64,000 nt of DNA from Thermosipho ferrireducens (GTDB lineage: Bacteria; Thermotogota; Thermotogae; Thermotogales; Fervidobacteriaceae). The stretch covers positions 1,364,001 through 1,428,000 of the forward strand of contig NZ_CP071446.1 in assembly GCF_017358165.1 (NCBI RefSeq), in the 5' to 3' direction. The notes under the pieces were generated by a model that was given only the letters and a program-made list of their open reading frames with translations, searched no databases and was not told where the DNA came from. Positions within the stretch are counted from its first letter, which is position 1. The number at the start of each line of letters is the position of its first letter. This document shows positions 17,978 through 27,964 of this stretch, piece after piece. The position numbers and the translations under genes are program-made.

Positions 17978-18673
17978 ATGGTGTTCTTTTTTGATCCGAG
18001 TTTTATTATATTAATTCCCGGAATTATTTTAGCGTTAATGGCCCAGGCATACGTTCAGGAGAGATTTAATAAGTATTCGCGGGTGATTTCTACACTTGGA
18101 ATGACAGGAGCTGAGCTGGCAAAGTTTATGTTAGAATCCGCGGGACTATATGATGTAAAAGTTGAAATGATACCCGGTAAGTTGAATGATCATTACGATC
18201 CAAGAAGTAAGGTGGTGAGGCTTTCAAGTGCCACTTACAATAAAGCTTCTGTTGCAGCTCTTGGAGTAGTGGCTCATGAGATAGGTCACGCAATTCAGCA
18301 TGCGAGAAATTACGCTCCTTTAGTTGTTCGAAACGGTCTTGCTCCTGTGGTGAGTCTTACTTCTAATCTTTCCTGGATATTGTTTATAGCAGGTTTCTTG
18401 TTTTTTAACATAGCGCTTATTAGAATAGGGATTTTTTTGTTCGCGTTTGCTATAATTTTTTCATTGATCACCTTACCTGTGGAATTTGATGCCAGTAATA
18501 GAGCGATTAAAATACTTCGAACAAACCTCATGATGCCGGAAAAAGAGTTAAAGGGAGTGAAACAGGTGTTAAGTGCCGCGGCTCTTACTTATGTTGCTGG
18601 AACATTGATGGCAATTTTGCAACTTCTGAGAATGTTGTTTCTTGCTGGTCTAATGGGAGGAAATAGAGATTGA
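17978..18673 (+). CDS. YugP-like neutral zinc metallopeptidase
   Basis: This 231-residue membrane protease has an N-terminal anchor, the zinc-binding HEIGH at residues 100-104 with the following AIQHARNY, and two to three hydrophobic segments after it (SLTSNLSWILFIAGFLFFN). EFDASNRAIKIL supplies the likely third zinc ligand. It matches the YugP/DUF zinc-peptidase family of unknown substrate. The start is either ATG at 17978 or the next codon GTG at 17981, which is better spaced from GGAGG. The next gene overlaps its stop. Confidence 0.88.
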   Translation: MVFFFDPSFIILIPGIILALMAQAYVQERFNKYSRVISTLGMTGAELAKFMLESAGLYDVKVEMIPGKLNDHYDPRSKVVRLSSATYNKASVAALGVVAHEIGHAIQHARNYAPLVVRNGLAPVVSLTSNLSWILFIAGFLFFNIALIRIGIFLFAFAIIFSLITLPVEFDASNRAIKILRTNLMMPEKELKGVKQVLSAAALTYVAGTLMAILQLLRMLFLAGLMGGNRD

Positions 18674-19917
18674 GTGATAGGTATATAGCGTATAGATTAT
18701 TAAGAAAGAACTTTAGAGGGGGATTATACGGTAAAGATTTTCGCGAGGCTTTCTCCTATGTAGAGGAGAAAGCCTTTTTTAAAGAGCTTGTATACGGTGT
18801 TTTAAGACGCCAGGAATATCTTGATTGGATTATAGATAAGTTTTTAAAGAAGAAAGATATTCCACCTTCTATAAGGGTTCTCCTCAGGATGGGAGTTTAT
18901 CAGTTATTTTTTACATCCATTCCAGCCTATGCTGTTATTAATGAAACAGTCAATATGGTTGAGCACAGAGGATTTCGTGGACTTGTAAATGCAATATTGA
19001 GGAGAGTATCTGAACATGGGTATATTGAACCGAAAGAATTATATATTAAATATTCTCATCCTGAATGGCTTGTGGATTATTGGAGTTCGTTTTTACCAGA
19101 GGATTATCTTAAAGATTTGCTTAGGTACAATTTAACACCTGCAAAGGTAGTAGCGCGTGTAAACAGTCGAAAAATAGTAAGGGAGAACATAAAAATCTCT
19201 GATATTTCTTTTACAAAGCATTCACCTTATGGCATAATATTTAATTCTTTTGATAGATCACCGTGGGAACTTGAAGAATATAAAAATGGTATAATTACTT
19301 TTCAAAGCGAAGCTTCGCAAATTATTCCGTTGATTATTGAATTTAATAAAGGGGAAAATATTTTAGATACATGCGCTGCTCCAGGGGGAAAGGCAACGCA
19401 TATTTTAGAGCTTGCTGATGTTAATCTTTTCGTTAATGACATAAGTTTTCAAAAAATAGAAATTGTTAGAAAACAAATGGAGAGGTTGGGATTTAAGGCT
19501 AAATATACAGTTAGCGACGCGAGAAAGATAAAAGAAAAATATGGAAAGATTTTTGATAAAATTTTAGTTGATGCTCCGTGTAGTGGGTTTGGAACTATTC
19601 GTAAAAATCCGGAAGTTGTGAGACGACAAAATTATGCCAGCATCAAAAAATTATCTATACTCCAGAAAGAAATACTGGATGCTACCTGGAGTCTGTTGAA
19701 AGAAGGTGGGGAACTAATTTACGCTACCTGTACTATAACAAAAGAGGAAAATACTGAAGTGGCTTCGTGGCTTTTCAAGGAGAAAAAAGCAGAGGTTGTT
19801 GATATTAGAAAAAAATTGGACAATTATGGAGTAAGATATTTATGGGATGGATTTGGAGCGTTGTTTTATCCTGAAGAAGTACTTACACCATTTTACGTGT
19901 CTGTTTTTAAGAAGTAA
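18670..19917 (+). CDS. rsmB: 16S rRNA m5C967 methyltransferase
   Basis: This 415-residue protein has an N-terminal NusB-like RNA-binding domain (about 1-130) and a C-terminal SAM-dependent m5C methyltransferase domain. Visible are NILDTCAAPGGKATHILELA (SAM motif I), VDAPCSGFGTIRKNPE with one catalytic Cys, and LIYATCTITKEENTEV with the other. The start is a TTG that overlaps the TGA of the preceding gene. Confidence 0.94.
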   Translation: MSDRYIAYRLLRKNFRGGLYGKDFREAFSYVEEKAFFKELVYGVLRRQEYLDWIIDKFLKKKDIPPSIRVLLRMGVYQLFFTSIPAYAVINETVNMVEHRGFRGLVNAILRRVSEHGYIEPKELYIKYSHPEWLVDYWSSFLPEDYLKDLLRYNLTPAKVVARVNSRKIVRENIKISDISFTKHSPYGIIFNSFDRSPWELEEYKNGIITFQSEASQIIPLIIEFNKGENILDTCAAPGGKATHILELADVNLFVNDISFQKIEIVRKQMERLGFKAKYTVSDARKIKEKYGKIFDKILVDAPCSGFGTIRKNPEVVRRQNYASIKKLSILQKEILDATWSLLKEGGELIYATCTITKEENTEVASWLFKEKKAEVVDIRKKLDNYGVRYLWDGFGALFYPEEVLTPFYVSVFKK

Positions 19918-19934
19918 TTTGAAGGAGGTATTTT

Positions 19935-22049
19935 ATGATAACGAGAAAAATAGTAGAGAAATATTTATTTTCAAAAATCTATACTCCTAAAATTCTAAAA
20001 GAGCTTTACAAGAAATTCAACCTGCGAAAAAAAGATGAAAAATCAAAATTGCGTCAGATACTTAATGAACTTATGAGTGAAGGAAAAATTTTCAGGGATA
20101 GTAGAGGAAGATTTAGAACAGTTAAAGAAAATCTCGTTGTTGGGAATATAGAATTTACGAGGAGCGGAACTCTGGCGTTTGTATGGACTGAGGCTGGGGA
20201 TGAAATAGCCGTTCCTGTGGAAAAAGCAGGTAATGCTATGCATAAAGATAAAGTTGTTGTTGAGATTATTGGAAAATGGTATGAACTTCCAGAAGGTCGG
20301 GTTTTAAGGGTTTTAGAGCGTGGTTTAAATAAAATAGTTGGTACTTTTCAACCACGTGGAAGGTTTGCATATATAATACCAGACGACCCAAAAATTCAAT
20401 ACGATTTTTATGTTCCTGTGGAGTATTTTGGGCATGCAAAGCCTGGAGAAAAAGTAGTTGCGCAGATTTTAAGGTATCCTTCTGCTACACGGAACCCGGT
20501 GGCCAGAGTTGTGGAAGTGTTGGGCTTTGCTGACGATCCGAGCACAGATTTTCCGACAGTTGTTGTAAAACACGATTTACCAGTGGAATTTCCAGAAACA
20601 GTGTTAAAGGAAGCTGCAAAAATTCCTGAAAAGGTAACACCTTCTGATCTGAAGGAAAGAAAAGATTTTAGAGATGAGATTATCGTCACAATAGATGGTC
20701 CTGATGCCAGAGATTTTGATGATGCAGTTAGTGTTAAAAAACTTTCTAATGGAAATTATGAACTTGGTGTTCATATTGCAGATGTTTCATATTATGTGAA
20801 AGAAAATTCTGAGCTTGATAAAGAGGCTTTCAAACGAGGTACCAGTGTTTATTTGATAGACCGTGTTTTACCGATGCTCCCTTTTAAACTGTCTCATGGT
20901 GTGTGTAGTCTTGTACAGGGGGAAGATCGTCTGGTAATGTCGCTTATTATGGAAATAGATAAAAACGGTGAAGTTGTGGATTTTGAGGTAACACCTGGAG
21001 TAATAAGAAGTTATAGAAGATTAATTTACGATGATGTCAATGCATTATTCAAGGGGGATAAAATTGCCCAGGAAAAAATAGGTGAATTACGCAATTTCCT
21101 TGAATTGATGAGAGAGTTAAAAGACATCTTAAGAAATGCAAGACGAAAAAGGGGAGCCATACTTGATATTGAAGGAGGAGAAGTTAAAATAGTTCTTGAT
21201 GAGAAAGGACGTACTGTTGATATTATTCCTCGGGCAAGAGGAGAGGCAGAGATTATTATAGAAGAGTTTATGATAAAAGCTAATGAAACAATAGCGGAAA
21301 TTTTTCATCATATGGACATACCGTTTGTTTATAGAGTTCACGAGCAGCCTGATCCAGACACAATATTACAATTAAAGAATTATCTGTCTGCCATAGGAGT
21401 TAATTTGAAACTTCCAAAAAAAATTCAGCCAAAAATCTTACAGGATTTACTCGAAAGAACAGAAGGTCATCCCCTCAGAAGTAGTATAGAGAGACTTCTC
21501 GTAAGATCTATGAAAAGAGCAGTATATTCACCGGTAAACATAGGGCATTTTGGTTTGGCTTCGTTTGCTTATACACATTTTACTTCTCCTATAAGAAGGT
21601 ATCCTGATCTTGTTGTTCACAGATTATTAAGGAACTTTCTAAAAAGCAAAGGGAAGTTTTCTAAAAAAGAGATAAAAGTGCTGAATAAAAAGCTTACAAA
21701 GATAGCTGTACAAAGCAGCAAACGGGAAAGAGTAGCAGATGAGGCAGAATGGGATTATATTGCACTTAAAAAAATAGATTATATTTCCAGACACATTGGA
21801 GATGTCTTTGATGTTGTTGTAACCTCTGTTACAAAATTTGGACTTTTTGTAGAAATAATAGATAAATATATTTCCGGGCTTGTTCATATTTCTACAATGG
21901 ATGATTATTATATCTACGATCAGGATAGAAGCGTGCTTATAGGTTCAAAAAGTGGAAAGATATACAAAATAGGAGATAAATTAAAAGCAAAAGTTGTAAA
22001 TGCAGATAAAACGCGTATGCAAATAGATTTTGAAATAGTAGAAGAATAG
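19935..22049 (+). CDS. rnr: Ribonuclease R
   Basis: This processive 3'-to-5' exoribonuclease (704 residues) degrades structured RNA. In order it has a helix-turn-helix-like N-terminus, two cold-shock/OB domains, the RNB catalytic domain (TIDGPDARDFDDAVSV with four conserved Asp, then YTHFTSPIRRYPDLVVHRLL) and a C-terminal S1 domain (VFDVVVTSVTKFGLFVEI). Its length matches RNase R rather than RNase II. The ATG has GAAGGAGGTATTTT upstream. Confidence 0.95.
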   Translation: MITRKIVEKYLFSKIYTPKILKELYKKFNLRKKDEKSKLRQILNELMSEGKIFRDSRGRFRTVKENLVVGNIEFTRSGTLAFVWTEAGDEIAVPVEKAGNAMHKDKVVVEIIGKWYELPEGRVLRVLERGLNKIVGTFQPRGRFAYIIPDDPKIQYDFYVPVEYFGHAKPGEKVVAQILRYPSATRNPVARVVEVLGFADDPSTDFPTVVVKHDLPVEFPETVLKEAAKIPEKVTPSDLKERKDFRDEIIVTIDGPDARDFDDAVSVKKLSNGNYELGVHIADVSYYVKENSELDKEAFKRGTSVYLIDRVLPMLPFKLSHGVCSLVQGEDRLVMSLIMEIDKNGEVVDFEVTPGVIRSYRRLIYDDVNALFKGDKIAQEKIGELRNFLELMRELKDILRNARRKRGAILDIEGGEVKIVLDEKGRTVDIIPRARGEAEIIIEEFMIKANETIAEIFHHMDIPFVYRVHEQPDPDTILQLKNYLSAIGVNLKLPKKIQPKILQDLLERTEGHPLRSSIERLLVRSMKRAVYSPVNIGHFGLASFAYTHFTSPIRRYPDLVVHRLLRNFLKSKGKFSKKEIKVLNKKLTKIAVQSSKRERVADEAEWDYIALKKIDYISRHIGDVFDVVVTSVTKFGLFVEIIDKYISGLVHISTMDDYYIYDQDRSVLIGSKSGKIYKIGDKLKAKVVNADKTRMQIDFEIVEE

Positions 22050-22068
22050 GTATTGATTTACAATAAAC

Positions 22069-22103
22069 AAACACAGCCTTCATACATTTAGAAGGCTGTG
22101 TTT
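22069..22103. terminator. Bidirectional terminator between rnr and the small membrane gene
   Basis: Arms AAACACAGCCTTC and GAAGGCTGTGTTT form a perfect 13-base stem with a nine-base loop, and T-rich sequence follows on both sides. It separates convergent genes and probably ends both transcripts. Confidence 0.85.
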
Positions 22104-22132
22104 ATTTGAGATAGTTAAAAATAATTTGCTGA

Positions 22133-22354
22133 TTATCTAACTTTGTTTTTTATATATTCAATACCTTTTGCTATTAACCAGATAGCTATCAGGATCAAAA
22201 CAACCGGGAATACTATTGTAACAAGACCAACGAAAATCAGTACTATTAAAGCAATTCCAAGAACTACTACAAGAATTGGTGAAAGAAATGGGAAGAAAAT
22301 AATACCAAGAATTATAAGAAATATTACCCCTAATGTGGCGAGAAAATGCAACAT
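22133..22354 (-). CDS. Small hydrophobic membrane protein
   Basis: This 73-residue protein is almost entirely hydrophobic, with two to three membrane helices rich in Ile, Val and Leu and a basic C-terminus (IEYIKNKVR). The ATG at 22354 is 8 bases after GGAGG. It resembles phage-shock-type or other small envelope proteins in shape only, and no family is recognised. It follows the 23S methyltransferase gene by about 110 bases. Confidence 0.6.
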   Translation of the reverse strand: MLHFLATLGVIFLIILGIIFFPFLSPILVVVLGIALIVLIFVGLVTIVFPVVLILIAIWLIAKGIEYIKNKVR

Positions 22355-22465
22355 AAATTTCACCTCCAGAAATTATAAACAAAGACATCTGATTCTATGC
22401 AAAAAATATTTTATCATATACAAAAAAATTTTGGCAATAGACAAAATGTTTTTGATAAAAATGAA

Positions 22466-23809
22466 TTATTTCTTTTTTAATAGTGCTAAAGATTCCACGT
22501 GATAGGTTTGAGGAAACATATCAAATGGTTTTACAAAAAGTAGTTTATATTTTTGTGAATCTAACAGAATTTTTAGATCTCGCGCTAAAGTTGAGGGATC
22601 ACACGAAACATAGGCTATCTTTTGTGGAGAGGATTGTAGTATTTTATTTATAACATTTTTCCCTGCACCGGTTCGTGGGGGATCAAGTACTATAACATCG
22701 TATTTTTCTGGATTATTTTCCAGAAATTTTTCAGCATCCCCGATTACAAAATTTATATTCCTTAAATTGTTTATATTGGCGTTGGCTCTTCCTGCTTTTA
22801 TAGCTATTCTGTTATTTTCTACTGCTGTGACGTGTTTACTTAAAGCTGCAAGTCGCATTGTAAATGTTCCAATTCCGCTATAAAGATCTAAAACAATTTC
22901 TTTACCAGTTAATTCAAGTCGTTTAGTTATTGTTTCAATAAGTTTTGATGTTATATAATAGTTATTCTGAAAGAAGGCTGTTGGAGGGATTTGAAATTTT
23001 TCCCAGTCAAATTCTATAGAAAGTACTCCTTCGCCCTTTAAAACCTTGTATGGGCCTCGAAGGACTATTTTATCAACACTGTTCATAACATGTATAACAG
23101 ATGATATTCCTGGTATGTGTTTAATTAACTGTGTCGCTATCAATTTGTCGAAAGGTAGGTTTTCAGTTTTTGTTACGAAAATTGCCATAACAGTTCCTTC
23201 AGAAGGAGAATACCTCATCACAAGATGTTTTAATATCCCTCTTTTGTTTTTATAAACAGGTATTTTTAATTCTTCCACAATTTTTGGTACAACTGTCAGT
23301 GCTCTATTGAAAACCTTTGGAGAAATAGGACAATTTTTTAAAGGAATGACTTTGTTGGAATTTTTTTCTTTCAAACCCAAAAATACTTCGTTTTTATAAT
23401 CAAAAGCATACTCCATTTTCAATCTGTATTCAAACTCATGCGAACTTTTTTCTATTGATTCTACAAATTCGGGAGGAATTTTAGCGATTCTATTAAGTTG
23501 ATCTTTTACTATGCTTTCTTTGAATTCAATTTGTTTTTCATAATTTATGTCCATCCACTGACAACCACCGCATTTACCAAAATAAGGACATGCGGGAGAA
23601 CGTCTTTCATTTATTTTTTCTAAAATGTTGTGAGCATAACCTATAGCGTAATCTTTTTTTTCTCTTACTATTTTGACCTCTACAAGTTCGCCTGGGTATC
23701 CTCTATCAACGAATATTATTTTTCCTCCTGGAAGCTTTCCCAGACCCTGTCCGCCATGAGCTATTTTTTCTATATAGACAGTTTCTATCTTCTCTTTGTT
23801 ATTTATCAT
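22466..23809 (-). CDS. 23S rRNA m5U methyltransferase (RlmCD/RlmD/TrmA family)
   Basis: This 447-residue protein has an N-terminal TRAM domain (VYIEKIAHGGQGLGK), four Cys of the iron-sulfur site (CPYFGKCGGCQW and a later C in PLKNCPI), SAM motif LDLYSGIGTFTMRLA, and the catalytic PPRTGAG ... VSCDPSTLARDL with the nucleophilic Cys. It uses SAM to make 5-methyluridine. The exact uridine (747, 1939 or both) cannot be told from sequence. The ATG is preceded by AAGGGGTG. Confidence 0.92.
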   Translation of the reverse strand: MINNKEKIETVYIEKIAHGGQGLGKLPGGKIIFVDRGYPGELVEVKIVREKKDYAIGYAHNILEKINERRSPACPYFGKCGGCQWMDINYEKQIEFKESIVKDQLNRIAKIPPEFVESIEKSSHEFEYRLKMEYAFDYKNEVFLGLKEKNSNKVIPLKNCPISPKVFNRALTVVPKIVEELKIPVYKNKRGILKHLVMRYSPSEGTVMAIFVTKTENLPFDKLIATQLIKHIPGISSVIHVMNSVDKIVLRGPYKVLKGEGVLSIEFDWEKFQIPPTAFFQNNYYITSKLIETITKRLELTGKEIVLDLYSGIGTFTMRLAALSKHVTAVENNRIAIKAGRANANINNLRNINFVIGDAEKFLENNPEKYDVIVLDPPRTGAGKNVINKILQSSPQKIAYVSCDPSTLARDLKILLDSQKYKLLFVKPFDMFPQTYHVESLALLKKK

Positions 23810-23892
23810 ATTCTTACACCCCTTTTTATTAAATACTTTAAAATTATAGCACAGAACATTGTTGGTATCGTTGTATAAGAAGTTTGTTGAGA

Positions 23893-26800
23893 TTAGAACA
23901 GTCCTATATCAGGTTTGTTTTCTTTGAAATCCCATCCAAAAAATTTCTCATCAAATTCGATTACGTAGAATAATACAGAGAGTTTTGTTATATCTTGCAT
24001 GTCGAATTTTCCATCGTTATTAAATGAAAATTCTCCGGAAATATTCATTGCCCAGCAGTGTAATTTTTTTGAAACTGATATTTTCAAATTTGTTATTCTA
24101 TTTTCAAGAGGATTATATTTAGTATATAAACTAAAAGATGGGTCTGTATTCCCTATTTTCATTTCATAAATCCAGGATTTTTTTCTATCTTTGTTGTAGC
24201 TCAATGAGAAACTATTTTTGCTTTTTGCTATGGTGTATTTCATATTCCAGTTTGGTGTTGCTGTTTTTAACGTCTGGTAATAATTAAGCTCTAACGTGTT
24301 TTTATAACCAAATGTGTTAAAATACCCTTTGAAGTTGGCTCTCTTTATAAAACCATTTTCAATTGATTGTACAACATTTCCTTTAAGTTTTTGAAATGTT
24401 AAAGAGTGTATTATTTCTTTTATTGGAGTGGGTGAGTTGTGAAAATAATCAAATTTTGCATTATAAAAAATTCTGTCTTTTTTATTTGTAATAGAAAAAC
24501 TTACTTTCGATGGATTGAGTTTCTTGTTTTCATTATCGTATGAGGTTTCCGTTTTAAGTGTGAAATTGTAATTATTGAAAGGAATCTGGGTGTTGGTTTT
24601 TATAATATCATTTAATACTTTATTATTAATAAAATCCCAGCCACGGGTTACACTAAAAATGGAATATTTTGTGTTTATTTCATATATACTCATTAACTTA
24701 TTATATTCTGTATCAGTAGCTTCATCACGAAAATTTTTTCTATAATTATATTTCAGCTCTAACTTTAATGGAGAAAATTCATACTTAAATCCGACAGAAT
24801 ACATATCATGCATTCCCAGCTGGAGAATGTAACTATCGGTTATTGAGTTTAGAAAACTCATTCCAAATGTGTAATTTGTAGATATTTCAAAAGGTTCAAA
24901 TTTGTACACGAGTGGTAATTTAAATTCGTGCGTAATTTTTGTTGTGAAAGAATCATTTTTAAAATTTCCAGTGAATTTTGTTTTAAAGAATTTTTTGTCG
25001 TAGAGGCTAAACTGATAAGAGCCGTTGATATTTGATTGCCATGTTTTTGTTCCAGGTTTAGTGATAAGTCCGTTTGTTGAGAATGTTGTGTTATACCTTA
25101 TGTTTGAAATTTTTAAATTGGTCTGGAATGGAAGGGAAAATTTTATGTTTTCGACTCTGAAGGAGTTTACAAAATATGTTTTATCTTTCATTTTGTCGTA
25201 TTTGATGTAAGAGTTAACGAGTGATTTGATAGTTTTGTCTTTATTAGATAGGTTCACTCCTAATTTTTTCCACCAATTGTCATCATTAATATATTTTCCT
25301 TCATAATAAATTGGCGTTAACAGTAATTTGTAATAAGTTTCTTTACTGTCCCAGTTTGTTTTGTATGTAAAATTTTCGAGTAATAGTTTCAATTCTGATT
25401 TATCAAAATCTAACGAAAATTTTGTTGAGTTTTTTCCGGTACCCTTCGTTATTGTAAAACTGGAGGAACTTTTAGATTCGTCGTTTATAAATACACTTTT
25501 TAACGTGAGGTCATTATAATGAGTAACATAGATCTGACGAGTTGTAAATCCACTTTCAGGTGACCAGGAAAATGAAAAGGAAAAAGGTGGATCTCCTTTT
25601 AGAGAAGTAAAGTATATAGGGTAAGGAAAAAAAGGAATTCCCAAAATAAGCAACACCGAATTTTCTGCAACTATATATTTATTTTCATATACATAAACGT
25701 TTAGAGCTTCTACTTTGTAATGAGGTTCTTCTAAATCACATGTGGTTACATAAGCGTTATGAAAAACTGAGGTTGCAGAAAAGGTATGTACATATTTACC
25801 ACCAACATAGAGTTTAACTTTTTTCTTTTTGTTTTGGTAGTCAGCAGTTCCTTTAACATCTACAGCATATGCCAGGTTTTTATCAAACGTGTATTCAATA
25901 TAACTTGCATGGTATATTTTTTCTTTTTTTTTGTAAATTATATTACCTGAGGCGACAATTTTTTGAGCTTTTCCATCCAAGGTGGTTATTGTAGCGTTAT
26001 TTGAAAATAATTCATTGCTTTCCCACAGGATATGTACATTTCCATAAGCAATTACAAGGTTTTCACTATACGTTACTTCGGAAGCGGCAATAGTTAGAGT
26101 TTTAGAGAAGCCTGTTGTTGACAGGATGGCTATGGCGATTACAAAGAGCATAATTTTGGATAGTAATTCTCTAATTTTATAGGCAATAGGTGTATCGAGA
26201 AACAAAAATAAAACAAGTCCTAAAACACCGAAAATTAAATTTGGAAGCCACGCAGAAAATATTGGATCAAGTAAAGATTCTTTTCCCATAGCAGATAACC
26301 AGGCTCCAGAGCCCTGGTACAGAACTACTATTATAAACGTTAATATAACACTCCAGGATTTACTTTTTAAACCAAACAAAAGTGACAGAGGAACTCCTAA
26401 TATTACAATGATTATTGGCCCGACGGAGTTTGCATATCTTCCATGTAATTCCACAGTCCATGGAGCAGGATCAATTCCTAACTTCTTAAAAGTTTGTATT
26501 TTTTCTTTCAACTCTTTTCCAGTCATGTCTCTTGGAGATTTTCCGAACCTCATCAGATTTTCAAGATCATCTTTTAAGTTAAGTTTTACTTTTGAAAATT
26601 TCATGTCAAGCTTTAAAAATCCAGATATATCAGTTATGTACATGCGCCCATTTAATAAATACCATGAATTGTTTTGTTTAACAACTTTTCTGGCTGTTAC
26701 GATTCTTTCTTCGTTATATTCGTTTCTAAATAGTACCACATTGTACAATATTCCATTTTCCTGATCGTACTTTCTTGCAAAAAAGTATTGGTTTTCGTCG

Positions 26801-27258
26801 ATTTTTGTTAGTACGTTTTCTCTTATAGTGATTTCAGGCTTTTTATAAACATATTTTGAGATAGCGTTAACAGCTTTTTGATTGTATTTAGGAACTATTT
26901 GGTCATTTAAGTAAAAAGCGCTGGCTCCTAAAATAATGGCAAAAACAAAAAATGGTATTACAAGAGTTTTGGAAGGAATACCGTGAACAAGAAGAGCGGT
27001 AATTTCTTTGGTGCTGTATAACTGAGAGAGAACCCAGAATATAGAAAAAAGGATGCCAACAGGTATCCCAAGAGAAACAAAATATGGCAGATTATAGTAT
27101 ATAAGTTCAAATAACTTTATTATTCCGACCCTATGTCGTACTATTATATCTGAAAGCTGGTATAAAAGCTCTACACTTGCAAATACTACAAAACCAACAA
27201 GCCCCATAAGAAAGGGAGTTATAGAAAGTTTTAAAATGTATTTTGTTAACGTTTTCAA
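23893..27258 (-). CDS. LptF/LptG-type permease fused to LptA/LptD-like outer-membrane transport protein
   Basis: This is an unusually long 1121-residue fusion. Residues 1-365 match YjgP/YjgQ permeases (LptF/LptG), with helices at both ends (PFLMGLVGFVVFASVELLYQLSD; GPIIIVILGVPLSLLFGL). A further membrane segment (about 366-385) is followed by an OstA/LptA-like repeat (LTIAASEVTYSENLVIAYGNVHI). The rest resembles LptD: TTCDLEEPHYKVEA, then AENSVLLILGIPFFPYPIYF and a long aromatic, beta-rich barrel. The TTG start overlaps the phoU stop. Other bacteria split these parts among three proteins. The lipid carried is unknown, because Thermotogota are not known to make classical LPS. Confidence 0.88.
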   Translation of the reverse strand: MKTLTKYILKLSITPFLMGLVGFVVFASVELLYQLSDIIVRHRVGIIKLFELIYYNLPYFVSLGIPVGILFSIFWVLSQLYSTKEITALLVHGIPSKTLVIPFFVFAIILGASAFYLNDQIVPKYNQKAVNAISKYVYKKPEITIRENVLTKIDENQYFFARKYDQENGILYNVVLFRNEYNEERIVTARKVVKQNNSWYLLNGRMYITDISGFLKLDMKFSKVKLNLKDDLENLMRFGKSPRDMTGKELKEKIQTFKKLGIDPAPWTVELHGRYANSVGPIIIVILGVPLSLLFGLKSKSWSVILTFIIVVLYQGSGAWLSAMGKESLLDPIFSAWLPNLIFGVLGLVLFLFLDTPIAYKIRELLSKIMLFVIAIAILSTTGFSKTLTIAASEVTYSENLVIAYGNVHILWESNELFSNNATITTLDGKAQKIVASGNIIYKKKEKIYHASYIEYTFDKNLAYAVDVKGTADYQNKKKKVKLYVGGKYVHTFSATSVFHNAYVTTCDLEEPHYKVEALNVYVYENKYIVAENSVLLILGIPFFPYPIYFTSLKGDPPFSFSFSWSPESGFTTRQIYVTHYNDLTLKSVFINDESKSSSSFTITKGTGKNSTKFSLDFDKSELKLLLENFTYKTNWDSKETYYKLLLTPIYYEGKYINDDNWWKKLGVNLSNKDKTIKSLVNSYIKYDKMKDKTYFVNSFRVENIKFSLPFQTNLKISNIRYNTTFSTNGLITKPGTKTWQSNINGSYQFSLYDKKFFKTKFTGNFKNDSFTTKITHEFKLPLVYKFEPFEISTNYTFGMSFLNSITDSYILQLGMHDMYSVGFKYEFSPLKLELKYNYRKNFRDEATDTEYNKLMSIYEINTKYSIFSVTRGWDFINNKVLNDIIKTNTQIPFNNYNFTLKTETSYDNENKKLNPSKVSFSITNKKDRIFYNAKFDYFHNSPTPIKEIIHSLTFQKLKGNVVQSIENGFIKRANFKGYFNTFGYKNTLELNYYQTLKTATPNWNMKYTIAKSKNSFSLSYNKDRKKSWIYEMKIGNTDPSFSLYTKYNPLENRITNLKISVSKKLHCWAMNISGEFSFNNDGKFDMQDITKLSVLFYVIEFDEKFFGWDFKENKPDIGLF

Positions 27259-27959
27259 GAGGTTTCACCCTTCGAGGAATCCAGAGTTTCTGTTGTATAA
27301 AGTTTGTCCCTATAACATTTGTATTGTTTTCCAGTAATAATATAACTTGTAGTTTCAACAATTTTGGTGGCAAAGTCTGCGGTTTCTTCAATTTTTTGAG
27401 CTATTTCCAACAGCAAAAGAGCTCTTTTTACATACCGGGCATTTTCCATCATATATACCATTAATTCTTCTCTTATTTCCTCGTAAAAATTATCCATTTC
27501 AGCGTCTTTTTCGCAAATTGCTTCTGCACCGGTGATATTTTGATCAACGTACATTCTCATGCTATCTCGAAGCATGGAAATAGCCAATTTTGCCATTTCC
27601 GGGATTATTACAAGAGGTTTTAACTGCGGTTCTCTAATTAATTCTAAAATTTTTCTTGCAATTTCCTGAGCGCGTTCTGTGATATTTTGAAAATAACTCG
27701 ATATTACGAAACTTCCAGTGACAATTCTTAAATCTGTGGACATTGGCATCATGGTTCCCAGAATAATCACTGCTTTTTCTCTTATTTTCATATCCATTAA
27801 GTTAACTTTTGCTCCAGTGCTTAACACCGCTTTAGCTGATTTTTCGTCTCTTTCTTTTAAAGCGTTTATCGTCTGATTAAAAATACCTTCTGTGAACCAT
27901 CCCTCTTTCAATACCATCTTTTTTAATTCTTCAATGTTTTCTTTAAGAATCCAGTCCAT
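27255..27959 (-). CDS. phoU: PhoU-like phosphate signalling protein
   Basis: This 234-residue all-helical protein has the PhoU repeats with conserved E/D clusters for metal binding (TERAQEIARKILEL; ICEKDAEMDNFYEEIREELMVYM; EIAQKIEETADFATKIVE). PhoU links the Pst phosphate transporter to PhoR, but no pst genes are adjacent. The ATG at 27959 is 8 bases after AGG; a GTG that overlaps the nadK stop is the alternative. Its location between nadK and the Lpt fusion is operonic. Confidence 0.85.
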   Translation of the reverse strand: MDWILKENIEELKKMVLKEGWFTEGIFNQTINALKERDEKSAKAVLSTGAKVNLMDMKIREKAVIILGTMMPMSTDLRIVTGSFVISSYFQNITERAQEIARKILELIREPQLKPLVIIPEMAKLAISMLRDSMRMYVDQNITGAEAICEKDAEMDNFYEEIREELMVYMMENARYVKRALLLLEIAQKIEETADFATKIVETTSYIITGKQYKCYRDKLYTTETLDSSKGETS

Positions 27960-27964
27960 TTTAA

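Noticed and set aside
22158-22388. Alternative frame over the small membrane gene
   Set aside because: It overlaps the better frame (22133-22354), lacks a spaced ribosome site and has mixed, non-membrane composition.
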